From the NCBI GenBank assembly GCA_027577415.1, contig JANBQS010000471.1, positions 1-17,217 of the forward strand: a stretch of DNA of 17,217 nucleotides, in the 5' to 3' direction. Below the pieces are notes generated by a model. The model was given only the letters and a program-made list of their open reading frames with translations. It did no database searches and had not been told where the DNA came from. The stretch comes from Coemansia sp. RSA 922. Taxonomy: Eukaryota; Kickxellomycota; Kickxellomycetes; Kickxellales; Kickxellaceae. The translations under genes were made by a program, and so were the position numbers. Of the stretch, positions 15,824-17,217 are shown piece after piece; position 1 is the stretch's first letter; each line of letters opens with the position of its first letter.

Positions 15824-17217
15824 ATGGCCAATACAGCCATATCGCCTGCGGTGATGCGGGGAGTGCTGGAGCAGCTACCAGCCATGTCAGGCAAAATAGT
15901 CGACGACACGCGGCACGAGAAGGTCCTCTCCTACATGCGTCTCTTTCTCGAGTCACCAACATGCATTGAACAGCTTCTGGAATGGAAGCTACTGGATATG
16001 GTGGAAAGCTGTCTTCAGCTCAACAGCGACTATCGGGTATCGTCGGTCGCTATTAGGTTTCTCGGCGACTGTCTAGCGGTCCCCCAACAAGGCAGAGATG
16101 CGTGGCTAGCCATTAACCACAGAGACCAGTGTATTTTGCGTTGGGTAATAGAGAACGTAGACAGCCAGCATGCGTTGGTACGCTTTGCCTGTCTGTATTT
16201 TATCCGCCAAGCAGCAGTGATGGCTGATGAGCGCTTTGATGGGTTGGTAATGGCTGTTGACTACCAGAGGTTTATTTTGCGGCGACTGCTTGATTCAAGC
16301 TATTTTGTGGTGACCGAGGCGTGTGCATTGTTAGGGTCGATGTTCTACCGCAGCGGATCAATGGACTCAGTACTGTGTGGGCTCGTGGAGAGGCTTGTTG
16401 GCAGGCGGTTTGACGCGCAGTCTACGCCTCACAAGATGGCGGTACTGGCGACTGCAGTGGTACTATTTGCTATTCCAGAGGAGCCCGTGCGCACTTATGC
16501 GCTGGAGCAGTTCTCGCAGACTCGGTTGGAGATGTACTTGTTTGACGATGACCGACTTATTCGCGACAAAGCGCTGGACATATTGGAGCTTACACTGCGA
16601 TTGTCAAGTGATAGCGCATGTTTGGCGCAAGTAGTCGAGTCGCTTGGATCCAGACTGTCACAGCGTACTGTCAAGCGCAAAGTGTACGCATTGGTGGCGT
16701 TGCGAGGTTTGGCTGCAATCGTCAAGGAAGTCCCAGCTAATTCGGCCCCTTGTAGCCCCGAGGCTCTGTCGCAGTGTCTTGGTATTGTGCACTCGGCGTT
16801 GGCCATTCTGTTGCATGTATATGGTATTCGGCACCAAGTACCCGAGTCGGCTGGCACCTCGGAGGCATTGGCTGCTATTGAGATGGAGGTTCTCGATTTA
16901 ATGGACGGGCCGCAGCCCGGATCTAGCGCTATTGCCAACTCCGTTGCGTGCGAGGCGGCACGAGTTGTGCGTGAGTACTGCCGCACTACATTTGACCAGC
17001 GCGTTTTTGCGGTATTGGAGCAGCTATTGGAGAACAAGGCAGTTCAGCGTAATGCCCAGCAGCTACAGCTTGTCCTAGACGCTATCATTCACTGTTTGCG
17101 CCTGGCTAAGCAGGCTAGTTTTAGCCATTTGCTGGTGCTGCCCAGTATTGTGGCGAATTTTGCTATCCAGGCGCCGGGACTAAAACTGCTCTTTGACTTG
17201 GTGCTCGAAAGCATTAG
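15824..17217 (+). CDS. Helical (HEAT/ARM) repeat protein resembling BRAT1, 5' part, open at right edge
   Basis: From ATG 15824 the frame stays open to the window end (464 codons, no stop, no intron needed). The protein is almost entirely amphipathic helices with regular Leu/Ala/Val spacing, such as VSSVAIRFLGDCLAV, HALVRFACLYFIRQAAVM, YFVVTEACALLGSMF and RLIRDKALDILELTLRL: helix pairs like those of HEAT or armadillo repeats. The N-terminus (VDDTRHEKVLSYM, a short gap, then a Leu-rich helix) resembles in layout the start of animal BRAT1, a scaffold linked to ATM and Integrator functions, which I recall with a DDTxxEKLLDW motif. The similarity is by memory of one motif and overall architecture, so other HEAT scaffolds remain possible. 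No signal peptide. It diverges from G5 and marks the right border of the array with GC-richer codon use. Confidence 0.6.
   Translation, partial: MANTAISPAVMRGVLEQLPAMSGKIVDDTRHEKVLSYMRLFLESPTCIEQLLEWKLLDMVESCLQLNSDYRVSSVAIRFLGDCLAVPQQGRDAWLAINHRDQCILRWVIENVDSQHALVRFACLYFIRQAAVMADERFDGLVMAVDYQRFILRRLLDSSYFVVTEACALLGSMFYRSGSMDSVLCGLVERLVGRRFDAQSTPHKMAVLATAVVLFAIPEEPVRTYALEQFSQTRLEMYLFDDDRLIRDKALDILELTLRLSSDSACLAQVVESLGSRLSQRTVKRKVYALVALRGLAAIVKEVPANSAPCSPEALSQCLGIVHSALAILLHVYGIRHQVPESAGTSEALAAIEMEVLDLMDGPQPGSSAIANSVACEAARVVREYCRTTFDQRVFAVLEQLLENKAVQRNAQQLQLVLDAIIHCLRLAKQASFSHLLVLPSIVANFAIQAPGLKLLFDLVLESI

Noticed and set aside
16495..17037. Minus-strand frame opposite the BRAT1-like gene
   Set aside because: Antisense shadow; the plus strand shows regular amphipathic helix periodicity across the whole region.
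1..17217. tRNA, rRNA, CRISPR or bacterial mobile elements
   Set aside because: No cloverleaf with A/B boxes, no rRNA-like stretch, no short regularly spaced repeats and no transposase frame were found by eye.

Overview
This is a piece of a fungal nuclear genome. Short introns (47 to 192 nt) with GTAAGT-type donors and, in several, CTAAC/CTAAT branch sites interrupt the genes. The gene set (an ING/PHD chromatin reader, a mitochondrial uL10m with a targeting peptide, an Ssr4-like SWI/SNF subunit, a PAS protein) also fits a fungus. An early-diverging lineage such as Kickxellomycotina is my guess from general character only. No rRNA, tRNA, CRISPR or bacterial-type features were seen.

Left part (1-7801), compact conserved genes: a PH-domain protein (minus, six exons, running off the left edge), diverging from a two-PAS-domain protein (plus, two exons); an ING-family PHD protein (minus, two exons), diverging from mitochondrial ribosomal protein uL10m (plus); an alpha/beta hydrolase (minus, two exons), diverging from a Q/M/P-rich protein with an Ssr4-like C-terminal domain (plus). 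Several real starts lie in small first exons or differ from the longest open frame. Right edge (15824-17217): the 5' part of a long helical-repeat protein resembling BRAT1.

Middle part (about 7.9-15.8 kb), the notable region: an AT-rich island holding a head-to-tail array of five small paralogous genes on the minus strand (here G1 to G5, left to right) plus at least one degraded copy. I recognise no known family. All five keep Cys at residue 25 followed by a hydrophobic strand, and four keep a [YC]-[TS]-[GD]-x-[ED]-like motif at exactly residue 61 (58 in G1). The rest of the proteins has diverged strongly and the C-termini differ in length and sequence. Each gene has a TATA box 123-131 nt before the ATG, followed by a GC-rich element and a pyrimidine-rich leader. 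Between G2 and G4 this leader is nearly identical although the proteins are only weakly similar. Spacers between genes are copies of one another, with a repeat unit of about 1.9-2.2 kb; one 179-bp block is preserved with a single mismatch.

G4 carries an in-frame TGA at codon 5, and a degraded copy lies just downstream of G5, so the locus shows birth, divergence and death of copies between two housekeeping neighbours. This looks like a fast-evolving fungal multigene family under a shared promoter. Its function cannot be read from the sequence; roles in self/non-self recognition, conflict or stress are speculation.
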